Positions 37,247-46,002 of a stretch of DNA of 64,000 bases are shown piece after piece (within the stretch, counting starts at the first letter, position 1; every line of letters starts with the position of its first letter). A model generated the notes under the pieces. The model ran no database searches. It had not been told where the DNA came from and saw nothing but the letters and a program-made list of their open reading frames with translations. This DNA comes from Maribacter algarum (ex Zhang et al. 2020) (GTDB lineage Bacteria > Bacteroidota > Bacteroidia > Flavobacteriales > Flavobacteriaceae): NCBI RefSeq assembly GCF_005885635.1, contig NZ_VATY01000003.1:414507-478506 (forward strand), in the 5' to 3' direction. Position numbers and translations under genes: made by a program.

Positions 37247-38530
37247 TTAAACATTTCCCTGTAATAACGTATTACCTACCGCACATTCCAAGCATTTATT
37301 CTTGGTACAGTATTCCGTGTATAGTTGAAGTATGGCCTGAGTATCTCTTGCATTTTTAACTGTAACCCCATGATTTTTGAAGTTGGAAATGATGGAATTA
37401 TCTTCCCTTTTAATATTAGAAATAATGCTGATAATAGATTCGTTAGGATCCTTCCCTAGGTGCCTTGCATAGCAAAATTTTAGAGGTAGAACGGAGTTAA
37501 TTATCAATAAATCAATGAACTTCTTTGTTAGTCTTTTGGGACTTTTTTTGGAGGACTTTCCAAAAGTAAAATGATTATCCCAGTAGATATTTGCAGAAAT
37601 ATCAAAAAGTGAATACAACTCATCAATGGAATGGGCATGGATTACTTTATTAAATACGTTTTGATGTACCGCATATAACTTCGCCAATTGAGAAAGCCGA
37701 ATAGTGGGAAAATTAGGCGGTCGCAGCTTAAAGAACTCGGGTTTTATGACCCCCTCATTCTTTAAATCAAATTTATGCTGTGCATATTGGTATTCTTTTT
37801 TTAATTGAATGTAGTAGGTATCTAAAATAGTTTCATCATTCAGTAAATGTGCCATTCCGAAGAAAACACTTTCCAATTGGAGCACGTCGGATTGTAATTT
37901 TCGAACCACTGAAAAATCCAAAGCATATGATAGACTTAAAAAAGCTTCTCCGTTGGTTTTAAGCCCAAAGTTCTTTAAAAGTAGTGAAAACAAAACCTGC
38001 TCCCAGTTATTTTTTGAATTCTTTAAGAGCGAAAGAACGAATTCTGATTTTCGTTCTAGCCTTTCAAAGAATAGTCGTTCGATCCAATTTTGAAATACAA
38101 AGGAATCGACTTGAGCGATATCCTTTTCACAATTGACAAAGGTTTTTTGCCTTTTATCAAATAGGTTTTTATAAGCCATTAGTAATTCCCTAGAAATGTA
38201 ATTTTTCAATTCCAAGGTGGGGATTTCAGAATTATCCTTTCTGAAAACGGTAGCATCATCCTCCCAAACCACATGTAAAATGACATTGTCGTAATTAGAA
38301 TCTTCTTCGTGTTTATGTAAATACCAATCAGATGCTTTGATATGTATTTCAACGTTTCCGGCCCATAGCTGGTTTGCGATATTAGCTTTTGCGTTAAAAA
38401 AATCAGGACCTGCCAAGTGGTTGTGTAAACCCACATCAATTAAAACAATAGATTGGCCACTTGTAGTTAGCAAATCTGTAAGTTGCAGTTTTTTGTATTT
38501 CCAAATGAAATGAAGAAGGTCTTCGCGCAC
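37247..38530 (-). CDS. DUF2851 family protein
   Basis: 427 residues, no signal peptide or membrane segment. The N-terminus has DUF2851 hallmarks (FIWKYKKL, DVGLHNHLAGPDFFNAKA, LWAGNVEIHIKASDW, LHVVWEDD). The C-terminus has a CxxC pair region (YCTKNKCLECAVG). The function of the family is not established; the His/Asp/Glu pattern of the N-terminal part resembles a nuclease-like fold, which is only a suggestion. It heads the small operon with the PspC and channel genes. Confidence 0.85.
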   Translation of the reverse strand: MREDLLHFIWKYKKLQLTDLLTTSGQSIVLIDVGLHNHLAGPDFFNAKANIANQLWAGNVEIHIKASDWYLHKHEEDSNYDNVILHVVWEDDATVFRKDNSEIPTLELKNYISRELLMAYKNLFDKRQKTFVNCEKDIAQVDSFVFQNWIERLFFERLERKSEFVLSLLKNSKNNWEQVLFSLLLKNFGLKTNGEAFLSLSYALDFSVVRKLQSDVLQLESVFFGMAHLLNDETILDTYYIQLKKEYQYAQHKFDLKNEGVIKPEFFKLRPPNFPTIRLSQLAKLYAVHQNVFNKVIHAHSIDELYSLFDISANIYWDNHFTFGKSSKKSPKRLTKKFIDLLIINSVLPLKFCYARHLGKDPNESIISIISNIKREDNSIISNFKNHGVTVKNARDTQAILQLYTEYCTKNKCLECAVGNTLLQGNV

Positions 38531-38605
38531 GAAAATTAAGGTTATTGTTTCGCACTAAAGTAAAAGAAAAAATAAATGTAGGAAAAAACTGTATTTTAAA
38601 TATTG

Positions 38606-38917
38606 TTATTCAGCTACTTCACCTTCCCAATTCATAAAACCCCCTTCAAGGTTATAGGCATTTTCAAAGCCAACGCTGTTCATGATTGCACAAGCCTGAC
38701 CACTTCTACCGCCTGAACGACAATAAACATAGTAGTTTTTCGACTTGTCCAATTTTTCAAGTTCGTCTAAAAAACCCTGACCTAGATGTATATCTATATT
38801 GTTCATATTAGGTATATGACCTTCTGCCACCTCATCTTCAGTGCGAACGTCTAGTATAAATGAATTCTCATCTTTTGCCAATTGAGCTACCCATTCTTCT
38901 TGCGATAAATCTGCCAT
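38606..38917 (-). CDS. Single-domain rhodanese-like protein
   Basis: 103 residues. The active-site loop CRSGGRS carries the catalytic Cys66, after ILDVRTEDEVAEGHIPNMNNI (the CH2A motif). It is a sulfur-transfer protein or sulfide carrier, cytoplasmic because there is no signal peptide. It is transcribed divergently from the MarR gene, from a shared intergenic region of about 140 bases, so a link with that regulator is possible. Confidence 0.9.
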   Translation of the reverse strand: MADLSQEEWVAQLAKDENSFILDVRTEDEVAEGHIPNMNNIDIHLGQGFLDELEKLDKSKNYYVYCRSGGRSGQACAIMNSVGFENAYNLEGGFMNWEGEVAE

Positions 38918-39007
38918 AAAATATTATTTTATTATCTCTTTCAAAATTACAATTTCCGTACCAAATTCATCCTATCTTTTTTAACAAAACTTTATTCAAT
39001 TATTATT

Positions 39008-39049
39008 TTGAGGAGTGAAAATTACTTATACATTTGTATATACAATTGT
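39008..39049 (+). promoter_or_regulatory. marR promoter with overlapping palindromic operator
   Basis: TTG (39008-39010), an 18-base spacer and TACATTTG (39029-39036) form a full consensus promoter. A perfect 12-bp palindrome TTGTATATACAA (39034-39045) overlaps the -7 box, with a second palindrome ACAATTGT at 39042-39049. Binding of the MarR product here would give autorepression. Confidence 0.7.
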
Positions 39050-39058
39050 TGTAATAAC

Positions 39059-39505
39059 ATGAATGTTGAGCAAATCATAAAAACGGAAAAGAAAATCCCA
39101 CTAGAAAGACGAACGATTATTCATTTTATGTTGGTCAACAATAAAATCAATGAGTCTATTTCAAAAGCTTTAAAACCTTTTGATGTTTCACTGCAACAAT
39201 TCAATGTATTGCGAATTCTAAGGGGACAAAACGAAAAACCAGCCAATCTTTCTACTTTAAATGAAAGAATGGTCACTAAAATGAGTAATACAACACGTCT
39301 TGTAGATAAGCTGATTCTAAAGGGCTTCGTAGATAGAATTATTTGTCCTTCAAACAGAAGAAAAGTAGAAATCAGTATTACCACAGAAGGGAGAAATATT
39401 CTAAAAAAGATAGACTCTGCTATGATCAAAGCCGAAAAGTCAATTTTAGAAAACATATCTAAGAAAGAATTGGAACAACTAAACACATTGTTAAATAAAT
39501 TTTAA
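39059..39505 (+). CDS. MarR family transcriptional regulator
   Basis: 148 residues from ATG 39059. An upstream TTG start at 39008 is ruled out because the promoter and operator lie in that stretch. The winged-helix MarR domain is complete: the recognition region LSTLNERMVTKMSNTTRLVDKLILKGFVDRI, then the wing with CPSNRRKVEISITTEG. MarR proteins bind palindromic operators as dimers and are released by small ligands or oxidation. The gene is followed 40 bases later by a YceI gene, a common flavobacterial pairing, which makes the YceI gene the probable target. Confidence 0.92.
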   Translation: MNVEQIIKTEKKIPLERRTIIHFMLVNNKINESISKALKPFDVSLQQFNVLRILRGQNEKPANLSTLNERMVTKMSNTTRLVDKLILKGFVDRIICPSNRRKVEISITTEGRNILKKIDSAMIKAEKSILENISKKELEQLNTLLNKF

Positions 39506-39545
39506 AATAGAAACACTAATTATTCATTACATTTAAATTAAAATC

Positions 39546-40121
39546 ATGAAAAAAGGAGTATTAAGTTTAGCATTCGCATTGGTATTTGGATTTACTGCAA
39601 CCGCTACAGGGCCTATAGTAGAGGAAAAGAAAGAAGTGAACACTGAAACCAGTAAAGTAACCTGGAAAGCCTATAAAGTAACAGGTTCTCATTACGGAAG
39701 TATCGCATTGAAATCCGGTGCACTTATGTTTGATGAAGGTAAATTAACAGGTGGAGAATTCACCGTTGATATGGCAACCATCAATACCGAAGATTTGGAA
39801 GGTGAGTCCAAAGGAAAATTAGATGGTCATCTAAATTCAGCCGATTTCTTTGACACAGCTAATCATTCAACCTCTTCGCTGAAGTTTACAGGGGTAGAAG
39901 CTTCTGGAAAGAACTCATATAAAGTTACAGGCGACTTGACCATTAAAGGTATCACCAAAGCGGTCACCTTCGACGTATCGGTTTATGGAAGCAAGGCGAC
40001 GGCAACTTTAAAAGTAGACAGAACAAATTACGACGTAAAATACGGTTCAACTCTTTTTGGTGCGGCCGCAGACAAAGCTATCTATGACGAGTTTGACCTT
40101 GTTGTAGATTTAGAATTTTAA
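39546..40121 (+). CDS. YceI family periplasmic lipid-binding protein
   Basis: 191 residues with a signal peptide (1-21, ending TATATG). The YceI lipocalin-like beta-barrel is clear: SKVTWKAYKVTGSHYGSIAL, FTVDMATINTEDLEG, LNSADFFDT, and the C-terminal VDRTNYDVKYGS. The family binds isoprenoid chains such as polyprenyl compounds in the periplasm. It lies downstream of the MarR gene and ends at a strong terminator (40146-40178). Confidence 0.93.
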   Translation: MKKGVLSLAFALVFGFTATATGPIVEEKKEVNTETSKVTWKAYKVTGSHYGSIALKSGALMFDEGKLTGGEFTVDMATINTEDLEGESKGKLDGHLNSADFFDTANHSTSSLKFTGVEASGKNSYKVTGDLTIKGITKAVTFDVSVYGSKATATLKVDRTNYDVKYGSTLFGAAADKAIYDEFDLVVDLEF

Positions 40122-40145
40122 CTAGACTTAACCTCACAGTTAAGC

Positions 40146-40178
40146 AGCCTGCATTTGTAACGAGTGCAGGCTTTTTTG
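40146..40178 (+). terminator. Rho-independent terminator after the YceI gene
   Basis: AGCCTGCA / TGCAGGCT (40146-40153 and 40165-40172), an 8-bp stem with an 11-base loop followed by TTTTTGTTTTT. It separates the marR-yceI unit from the trp operon. Confidence 0.9.
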
Positions 40179-40196
40179 TTTTTATTCCAAACCATA

Positions 40197-40227
40197 TTGG
40201 TGATTATAAAAATGATTTCTATATTTG
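40197..40227 (+). promoter_or_regulatory. trp operon promoter
   Basis: TTG (40197-40199), a 20-base spacer and TATATTTG (40220-40227) match the Bacteroidota consensus. The leader-peptide ATG lies only 5 bases after the -7 box, so its mRNA would be leaderless or nearly so. Confidence 0.65.
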
Positions 40228-40232
40228 GACCA

Positions 40233-40289
40233 ATGAAAAAAAGAAACAGAAATACTTGGTGGTGGAACAACTCTCGACAGATATCGTGA
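40233..40289 (+). CDS. trp operon leader peptide (WWW)
   Basis: An 18-codon frame, MKKRNRNTWWWNNSRQIS, with three adjacent Trp codons at 40257-40265. The stop codon TGA (40287-40289) lies inside strand 2 of the attenuator. Three Trp in 18 codons directly before trpE, plus the alternative hairpins downstream, is the classical design of a ribosome-sensing trp attenuator. I see no Shine-Dalgarno motif, as expected for this phylum. Translation has not been shown. Confidence 0.8.
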   Translation: MKKRNRNTWWWNNSRQIS

Positions 40290-40342
40290 GCTAAGCATCA
40301 TTGTAGTAAAACTATATAAGGCTTGTCATCACGACAAGCCTT
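40271..40342 (+). promoter_or_regulatory. trp attenuator: pause, antiterminator and terminator hairpins
   Basis: Strands 1 and 2 (CTCTCGA 40271-40277 with TCGTGAG 40284-40290) form a 1:2 hairpin with one mismatch. Strand 2 (TCGTGA 40284-40289) can instead pair with TCACGA at 40329-40334, inside the terminator. The terminator is a perfect 10-bp stem AAGGCTTGTC / GACAAGCCTT (40318-40327 and 40333-40342), 20 bases before trpE. A ribosome stalled at the Trp codons would cover strand 1 and free strand 2 to block the terminator. The U-run after the stem is weak (ACTCATTTT), so termination may be partial. Confidence 0.7.
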
Positions 40343-40361
40343 ACTCATTTTATAGAATCAC

Positions 40362-41759
40362 ATGAAATTTAATTTAACATCACACCACAAGAAAATTCTA
40401 GCGGATACTATCACGCCCGTCAGTGTATACTTGAAAATCAGAGACCGTTTTCCAAATAGTATTCTTCTTGAAAGTAGCGACTATCATGCGAACGACAATA
40501 GTTTTTCCTATATCTGCTGCAATCCAATTGCTTCAATAAAAGTAGAGAATGAAATGGTTACTCAGCAATTTCCTGATGGTTCTTCGGATGAAATTCAAAT
40601 TGAAGATCAAACCAATGTGGTAGATATTATTCACAATTTTAGTCAACGATTTGATAGTGGAAAAGGTGATTTTAAATTCATTGATAACGGACTTTTCGGT
40701 TATATGTCCTATGACGCCGTCCGATATTATGAAGATGTGAAGCTTTCAAAGAAAGAGAATTCGGTTAAGATTCCGGATATTTATTATGCCGTTTATCAAA
40801 ACATAATCGCGATTAATCATTTTAAAAATGAGGCGTATATTTTTGCGCATTGTTTTGAATCTGAAAATAACATTTCGGATATCGAGCAGATTCTAAATGT
40901 CAAGAATTTTGCATCTTATAATTTTTCTTTGGATGGAAATAAAACTTCCAATCTGAAGGATGAAGAATACAAAGAACATGTAGAACTGGCCAAGAAGCAT
41001 TGTCAACGCGGAGATGTATTTCAATTGGTGCTCTCCCGCAGGTTTTCCCAAGGGTTTAAGGGCGATGAGTTCAATGTATATCGGGCATTGCGTTCTATAA
41101 ATCCATCACCATACTTGTTTTACTTTGATTACGGGGATTTTAAAATCTTCGGAAGTTCTCCCGAGGCACAACTTATTGTCAAAGAGGGAATCGCTGAAAT
41201 CCATCCTATCGCCGGGACTTTCAAGCGTACCGGAAACGATGAACAAGATGCCATCCTCGCCAAACAATTGACTGAAGATGACAAAGAAAACAGTGAGCAT
41301 GTAATGTTAGTGGATTTGGCACGTAACGATTTAAGTCGCAACGGAAGCATGGTCGAAGTAACGAACTATAGAGAAGTGCAGTTCTTCTCCCATGTCATAC
41401 ATCTAGTTTCGAAAGTTACCGGAAAAAAGAAGAAGGCCATTCCCACAATGAAAGTTGTGGCCGATACTTTCCCTGCCGGAACATTAAGCGGTGCACCAAA
41501 ACATATGGCAATGCAGCTCATTGAAAAATACGAAAAAACAAGTCGAGGTTATTATGGCGGCGCCATCGGGTTCATGGATTTCAAAGGAAATTTCAATCAT
41601 GCGATTATGATTCGAACCTTTCTCAGTAAAAATCATGAATTACACTATCAGGCTGGTGCAGGTTTAGTGGCTGCTTCCGATGCTGATGACGAATTGCAAG
41701 AAACCTATAACAAACTAGGTGCTTTGACAAAAGCCCTTGAAATTGCTGAAACGATTTAA
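40362..41759 (+). CDS. trpE: Anthranilate synthase component I
   Basis: 465 residues. TrpE makes anthranilate from chorismate with ammonia supplied by TrpG. The N-terminal LLES motif (ILLESSDYHAND), which binds feedback-inhibiting Trp, is present. The catalytic part shows HPIAGTFKRTG, ENSEHVMLVDLARNDL and FPAGTLSGAPK. It is the first structural gene after the attenuator, and the next gene starts 1 base after its stop. The LLES motif and operon setting separate it from PabB and isochorismate synthases. Confidence 0.98.
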   Translation: MKFNLTSHHKKILADTITPVSVYLKIRDRFPNSILLESSDYHANDNSFSYICCNPIASIKVENEMVTQQFPDGSSDEIQIEDQTNVVDIIHNFSQRFDSGKGDFKFIDNGLFGYMSYDAVRYYEDVKLSKKENSVKIPDIYYAVYQNIIAINHFKNEAYIFAHCFESENNISDIEQILNVKNFASYNFSLDGNKTSNLKDEEYKEHVELAKKHCQRGDVFQLVLSRRFSQGFKGDEFNVYRALRSINPSPYLFYFDYGDFKIFGSSPEAQLIVKEGIAEIHPIAGTFKRTGNDEQDAILAKQLTEDDKENSEHVMLVDLARNDLSRNGSMVEVTNYREVQFFSHVIHLVSKVTGKKKKAIPTMKVVADTFPAGTLSGAPKHMAMQLIEKYEKTSRGYYGGAIGFMDFKGNFNHAIMIRTFLSKNHELHYQAGAGLVAASDADDELQETYNKLGALTKALEIAETI

Positions 41760-41760
41760 G

Positions 41761-42324
41761 ATGAAGAAGATATTAGTTATAGACAACTACGATAGTTTCA
41801 CGTATAATCTAGTCCATTATTTAGAGGATTTAGATTGTGAAGTAATCGTGAAACGAAACGACCAATTGACTTTAGATGAAGTCGATGCCTTCGATAAAAT
41901 CGTACTCTCCCCCGGACCCGGAATTCCCGATGAGGCCGGACTTCTGAAGGAAATCATTGCAAGATATGCACCAACTAAAAGTATTTTTGGCGTCTGTTTA
42001 GGACAACAAGCGATTGGAGAAGTTTTTGGTGGTTCATTGATAAATTTAGATGAAGTTTATCATGGTATCGCAACGAAAATAAACATCGTAAATGATGACA
42101 TTTTGTTTGAAGGAATGCCCAAGGAAATCGAAGTAGGCAGATACCATTCATGGGTCGTAAATCCAGAGCTTCCTGAAGTTTTGGAAGCCACATCTTTCGA
42201 CGAAAACGGACAAGTAATGTCTCTTCGCCATAAAGAATACGATGTCTGCGCGGTACAATTTCATCCCGAGTCTGTTTTGACTCCTGAAGGAAAAAAGATT
42301 CTTGAAAACTGGTTAAAAAAATGA
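41761..42324 (+). CDS. trpG: Anthranilate synthase component II (glutamine amidotransferase)
   Basis: 187 residues from ATG 41761; an earlier in-frame start would lie inside trpE. The class I amidotransferase triad is visible: Cys in FGVCLGQQAIGEVFGG, and His and Glu in VQFHPESVLTPEG. DNYDSFTYNLVHYL opens the domain. It hydrolyses glutamine to feed TrpE with ammonia. The last bases overlap trpD (ATGA), giving translational coupling. Confidence 0.97.
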   Translation: MKKILVIDNYDSFTYNLVHYLEDLDCEVIVKRNDQLTLDEVDAFDKIVLSPGPGIPDEAGLLKEIIARYAPTKSIFGVCLGQQAIGEVFGGSLINLDEVYHGIATKINIVNDDILFEGMPKEIEVGRYHSWVVNPELPEVLEATSFDENGQVMSLRHKEYDVCAVQFHPESVLTPEGKKILENWLKK

Positions 42325-43313
42325 AACAGACTTTAAACAAACTAATCAATCATGACATCCTCTCAAAAGAAGATGCTAAACAGATTTTGGTCAATATAGC
42401 CAAAGGTGATTACAACACAAGTCAAATTGCGGCCTTTCTTACTGTTTATATGATGCGAAGCATCACCATTGAAGAATTGGAAGGCTTTCGTGATGCTCTC
42501 TTGGAATTGTGCCTAGCTGTCGATTTATCAGCCTATAACCCTATAGATTTATGTGGTACGGGTGGTGATGGAAAAGACACTTTTAATATTTCAACTTTAG
42601 CTTCCTTTGTAACAGCTGGCGCAGGTGTGAAAGTAACCAAACATGGTAATTACGGAGTTTCCTCAAAATGTGGAAGCAGTAATGTAATGGAATTCCTGGG
42701 AATCAAATTCAGTAATGAAGCGGATTTTTTAGAGAAGTCCATTGATGAGGCGGGAATTTGCGTTTTGCACGCTCCCCTATTCCATCCAGCAATGAAAAAT
42801 GTGGCACCAATTCGTAGAGAATTAGGCGTAAAGACTTTTTTCAATATGTTGGGTCCGATGGTAAATCCTGCCTTTCCTAAGAATCAGATGGTGGGCGTTT
42901 TTAACTTAGAGTTGGCCCGTATGTATGGTTATCTCTATCAAAACACCAATAAAAATTTTACAGTGCTGCATGCATTAGACGGTTATGATGAAATATCCTT
43001 GACAGGAAATACAAAAACGATTTCCAACAATTCTGAAGGAATGATTAGCCCTTCCGATTTCGGAGTTCCATCCATCGAACAATCGGAAATTGTTGGCGGA
43101 GATAGCATTGAAGAATCCGCCCAAATTTTCATGAATGTTTTGCAGGGTAAAGGCACTGAAGCGCAAAATAATGTGGTTTGTGCTAACGCGGGAGTTGCAA
43201 TCTCAACGGTCGAGAACAATAGTTTGAAAAATGGCTTTGAAAAAGCTAAGGAGTCTCTTTTAAATGGCAATGGACTGAAAGCTCTTCGGAAACTCCAAGA
43301 ATTAAGCAAATGA
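42321..43313 (+). CDS. trpD: Anthranilate phosphoribosyltransferase
   Basis: 330 residues. The PRPP-binding glycine loop CGTGGDGKDTFNIST is intact, and KHGNYGVSSKCGSSNVMEFLG binds anthranilate. It transfers the phosphoribosyl group of PRPP to anthranilate. It overlaps both trpG (ATGA at 42321) and trpC (ATGA at 43310), so it is tightly coupled on both sides. It is not fused to trpG, unlike in enteric bacteria. Confidence 0.97.
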   Translation: MKQTLNKLINHDILSKEDAKQILVNIAKGDYNTSQIAAFLTVYMMRSITIEELEGFRDALLELCLAVDLSAYNPIDLCGTGGDGKDTFNISTLASFVTAGAGVKVTKHGNYGVSSKCGSSNVMEFLGIKFSNEADFLEKSIDEAGICVLHAPLFHPAMKNVAPIRRELGVKTFFNMLGPMVNPAFPKNQMVGVFNLELARMYGYLYQNTNKNFTVLHALDGYDEISLTGNTKTISNNSEGMISPSDFGVPSIEQSEIVGGDSIEESAQIFMNVLQGKGTEAQNNVVCANAGVAISTVENNSLKNGFEKAKESLLNGNGLKALRKLQELSK

Positions 43314-44092
43314 ACATTCTAGACAAAATAGTAGCGGACAAATACAAAGAAGTTGATTTGAAAAAATCACTAATCCCTATACAACAATTGGAGTCTTCTG
43401 TCTTGTTCGGTAGAGAAACTTTCTCTTTGGCCAATTCTTTACGCAATAGCCAAACAGGAATTATCGCTGAACATAAAAGACGCTCTCCATCTAAAGGGAC
43501 GATCAACCAAAATACCAATGTAGGACAAGTAGCTAAAGGCTATCAAAAAGCGGGAGTATGCGGTATGAGCGTTTTAACCGACATCAAGTATTTTGGGGGC
43601 TCATTGGAAGATTTACAGCTGGCCAGAGCTTCCGTTGATATGCCTTTACTGCGTAAAGAATTTATCATTGATGAATATCAAATTTTAGAAGCGAAAGCCC
43701 ATGGGGCGGATGTAATTTTACTAATAGCTGCGGTTTTATCCAAAGAAGAAATCAAGACCTTCTCTGAACTCGCGAAAAGCCTGAATCTAAACGTATTACT
43801 GGAAGTTCATAATAAAGAGGAGTTACATAAATCTATTATGCCAAGTTTAGACTTGTTGGGTGTGAATAATCGAAACCTAAAGACTTTCGAAGTGAGTTTG
43901 GAAACAAGCAAAACACTTTCGAAATTGATTCCTGATGATTTTGTAAAGGTTTCTGAAAGCGGCATCAGCTCTATCGAAGCAATTAAAGATTTGAAACCAT
44001 ATGGTTATCAAGGGTTTTTGATTGGAGAAAACTTTATGAAGACAGATAATCCAGGAAAAAGTGCCCTAGAATTCATTCAAAAATTAAAGTGA
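43310..44092 (+). CDS. trpC: Indole-3-glycerol phosphate synthase
   Basis: 260 residues, a TIM barrel. EHKRRSPSKGTI carries the catalytic lysine region and phosphate loop. PLLRKEFIIDEYQI, LLGVNNRNLKTFEV and VSESGISS are further family blocks. It closes the ring of the carboxyphenylamino-deoxyribulose phosphate intermediate. It is not fused to trpF, unlike in Escherichia coli. Confidence 0.97.
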   Translation: MNILDKIVADKYKEVDLKKSLIPIQQLESSVLFGRETFSLANSLRNSQTGIIAEHKRRSPSKGTINQNTNVGQVAKGYQKAGVCGMSVLTDIKYFGGSLEDLQLARASVDMPLLRKEFIIDEYQILEAKAHGADVILLIAAVLSKEEIKTFSELAKSLNLNVLLEVHNKEELHKSIMPSLDLLGVNNRNLKTFEVSLETSKTLSKLIPDDFVKVSESGISSIEAIKDLKPYGYQGFLIGENFMKTDNPGKSALEFIQKLK

Positions 44093-44095
44093 CGA

Positions 44096-44776
44096 ATGGA
44101 CTATTATTATACCAACAAGGACGAAATGCCGATCACCAAAAATTTGGCAGAGCTAAAGCTCAAAGTCTGCGGTATGAATAAAAATACCTCCGACGTTGCT
44201 GCCTTGCGACCCGATTATTTAGGATTTATTTTTTGGGAACCTTCCAAACGCTTTTTTCAAGGAGATTTACCCTCGATACCGCATGGCGTAAAGAAGGTTG
44301 GTGTTTTTGTAGACGAAAGAATAGTGGTGATTGCAGAAAAAGTAAAGAAGTATGGTTTGTTGTTAGTACAACTTCATGGAAATGAAAGTCCTGCTTTTTG
44401 CGACCAACTAAAGAAGCAAATTCCACAAATTAAAATCATCAAAGTATTTTCAATCAAAGATGATTTCGACTTTGGTCAGTTGAAGCATTTCGAAGATGTT
44501 TGTGATTTCTATTTGTTTGATACCAAAGGAAAGCTTCCGGGAGGAAATGGCTATGTCTTTAATTGGGAAGTATTGAAAGATTATCCCTCTACAAAACCTT
44601 ATTTCTTAAGCGGAGGTATAGGATTAGAAGAAACAGATTCCATCAAAGAATTTATGAAACGACCTGAAGCCCAGTATTGTCATGTTATCGACGTGAACAG
44701 CAAATTTGAAGATGAACCAGGGTTGAAGAATATTGAAAAATTGAAAGAATTTAAAAAGACCTTAGGTCAGAGTTGA
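44096..44776 (+). CDS. trpF: Phosphoribosylanthranilate isomerase
   Basis: 226 residues if ATG 44096 is used; the conserved core starts at LKVCGMNKNTSD, so ATG 44126 (Met11) is also possible. The catalytic Cys is in KVCGM and the catalytic Asp in LFDTKGKLPGGNGYVFNW. LSGGIGLEETDSI is the phosphate site and YCHVIDVNSKFED the C-terminal part. It performs the Amadori rearrangement before TrpC. A palindromic repeat follows the stop by 4 bases. Confidence 0.95.
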   Translation: MDYYYTNKDEMPITKNLAELKLKVCGMNKNTSDVAALRPDYLGFIFWEPSKRFFQGDLPSIPHGVKKVGVFVDERIVVIAEKVKKYGLLLVQLHGNESPAFCDQLKKQIPQIKIIKVFSIKDDFDFGQLKHFEDVCDFYLFDTKGKLPGGNGYVFNWEVLKDYPSTKPYFLSGGIGLEETDSIKEFMKRPEAQYCHVIDVNSKFEDEPGLKNIEKLKEFKKTLGQS

Positions 44777-44780
44777 ACAG

Positions 44781-44800
44781 ATTCCTGCCTTCGCAGGAAT
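44781..44800 (+). repeat. 20-bp palindrome, variant copy, between trpF and trpB
   Basis: ATTCCTGC-CTTC-GCAGGAAT, a perfect 8-bp stem. Against the other copies (ATTCCCGC/GCGGGAAT) it has a C-to-T change in one arm and the matching G-to-A in the other. This paired change keeps the stem and suggests that the hairpin matters. Confidence 0.85.
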
Positions 44801-44814
44801 GAAAATAAATTGTT

Positions 44815-45996
44815 ATGTACCACGCAGACGAAAAAGGATATTACGGAGAATTTGGTGGCGCTTTTATTCCAGAAATGCTCTATCCAAATGTAGAAGAGTT
44901 ACGGCAAAAATATTTGGATGTCATGTACGAAGAATCCTTTAAAAAGGAATTCAATCAACTACTCAAAGATTATGTAGGACGACCTTCTCCACTCTATTTT
45001 GCAAAAAGACTATCTGAAAAGCATGGATGCAAAATCTATTTAAAACGAGAAGATTTAAATCATACCGGAGCGCATAAAGTGAACAATACCATTGGTCAGA
45101 TTCTAATGGCTCAAAAATTGGGAAAAACAAGAATTATTGCTGAAACTGGTGCTGGTCAACATGGTGTCGCCACGGCAACAGTTTGTGCCCTCATGGGTAT
45201 GGAATGTATTGTCTACATGGGGGAAATCGATATTGCTCGTCAAGCACCCAATGTAGCGCGAATGAAGATGCTAGGAGCCAAGGTACGACCAGCATTTTCA
45301 GGGAGTCGTACCCTCAAAGACGCTACTAATGAAGCCATTCGCGACTGGATAAATAATCCCGTGGATACACATTATATCATTGGTTCAGCCATTGGCCCAC
45401 ACCCCTACCCTGATATGGTGACGCGTTTTCAGTCTGTTATCTCTGAAGAAATAAAATGGCAATTGAAAGAAAAAGAAGGACGTGAAAATCCAGATTATGT
45501 GGTTGCTTGTATTGGCGGAGGAAGTAATGCCGCAGGGACCTATTATCATTTTTTAGACGAACCCGAAGTTGGTATTATTGCAGTTGAAGCTGCTGGTAAA
45601 GGAGTTGAAACAGGCGAAAGTGCAGCTACTTCCGCTTTAGGAAAAGTCGGTATTATACATGGCTGTAAAACCATGTTGATGCAAACTGCTGATGGGCAGA
45701 TTACAGAACCGTATTCCATCTCTGCAGGATTGGATTACCCAGGCGTCGGACCCATGCACTCGCATTTGCATAAGTCTGGCAGAGCGGAATTCTATTCTGC
45801 GACAGATGATGAAGCCATGACTGCAGGACTAGAACTTTCACAATTAGAAGGAATTATTCCGGCGATTGAAACCGGACATGCATTTGCCATTTTTGACCAC
45901 AAGAAATTCAAACCGGATGACGTAGTGGTTATTAGTCTTTCAGGGCGTGGGGATAAGGACCTCAACACCTACATTGACTATTTCGGGTTAAAATAA
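44815..45996 (+). CDS. trpB: Tryptophan synthase beta chain
   Basis: 393 residues. The PLP lysine lies in [13 protein letters not shown]; the phosphate-binding glycine loop is [30 protein letters not shown] and the C-terminal LSGRGDKD are typical of the TrpB1 form that pairs with TrpA. It joins indole and serine. In this operon it is separated from trpA by about 430 bases that hold a GIY-YIG gene and palindromes, while the earlier genes are packed tightly. Confidence 0.98.
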   Translation: MYHADEKGYYGEFGGAFIPEMLYPNVEELRQKYLDVMYEESFKKEFNQLLKDYVGRPSPLYFAKRLSEKHGCKIYLKREDLNHTGAHKVNNTIGQILMAQKLGKTRIIAETGAGQHGVATATVCALMGMECIVYMGEIDIARQAPNVARMKMLGAKVRPAFSGSRTLKDATNEAIRDWINNPVDTHYIIGSAIGPHPYPDMVTRFQSVISEEIKWQLKEKEGRENPDYVVACIGGGSNAAGTYYHFLDEPEVGIIAVEAAGKGVETGESAATSALGKVGIIHGCKTMLMQTADGQITEPYSISAGLDYPGVGPMHSHLHKSGRAEFYSATDDEAMTAGLELSQLEGIIPAIETGHAFAIFDHKKFKPDDVVVISLSGRGDKDLNTYIDYFGLK

Positions 45997-46002
45997 TTTT
46001 TC

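Noticed and set aside
39008-39058. N-terminal extension of the MarR gene from a TTG codon
   Set aside because: A consensus promoter and a palindromic operator occupy this stretch, so the gene must start at ATG 39059.
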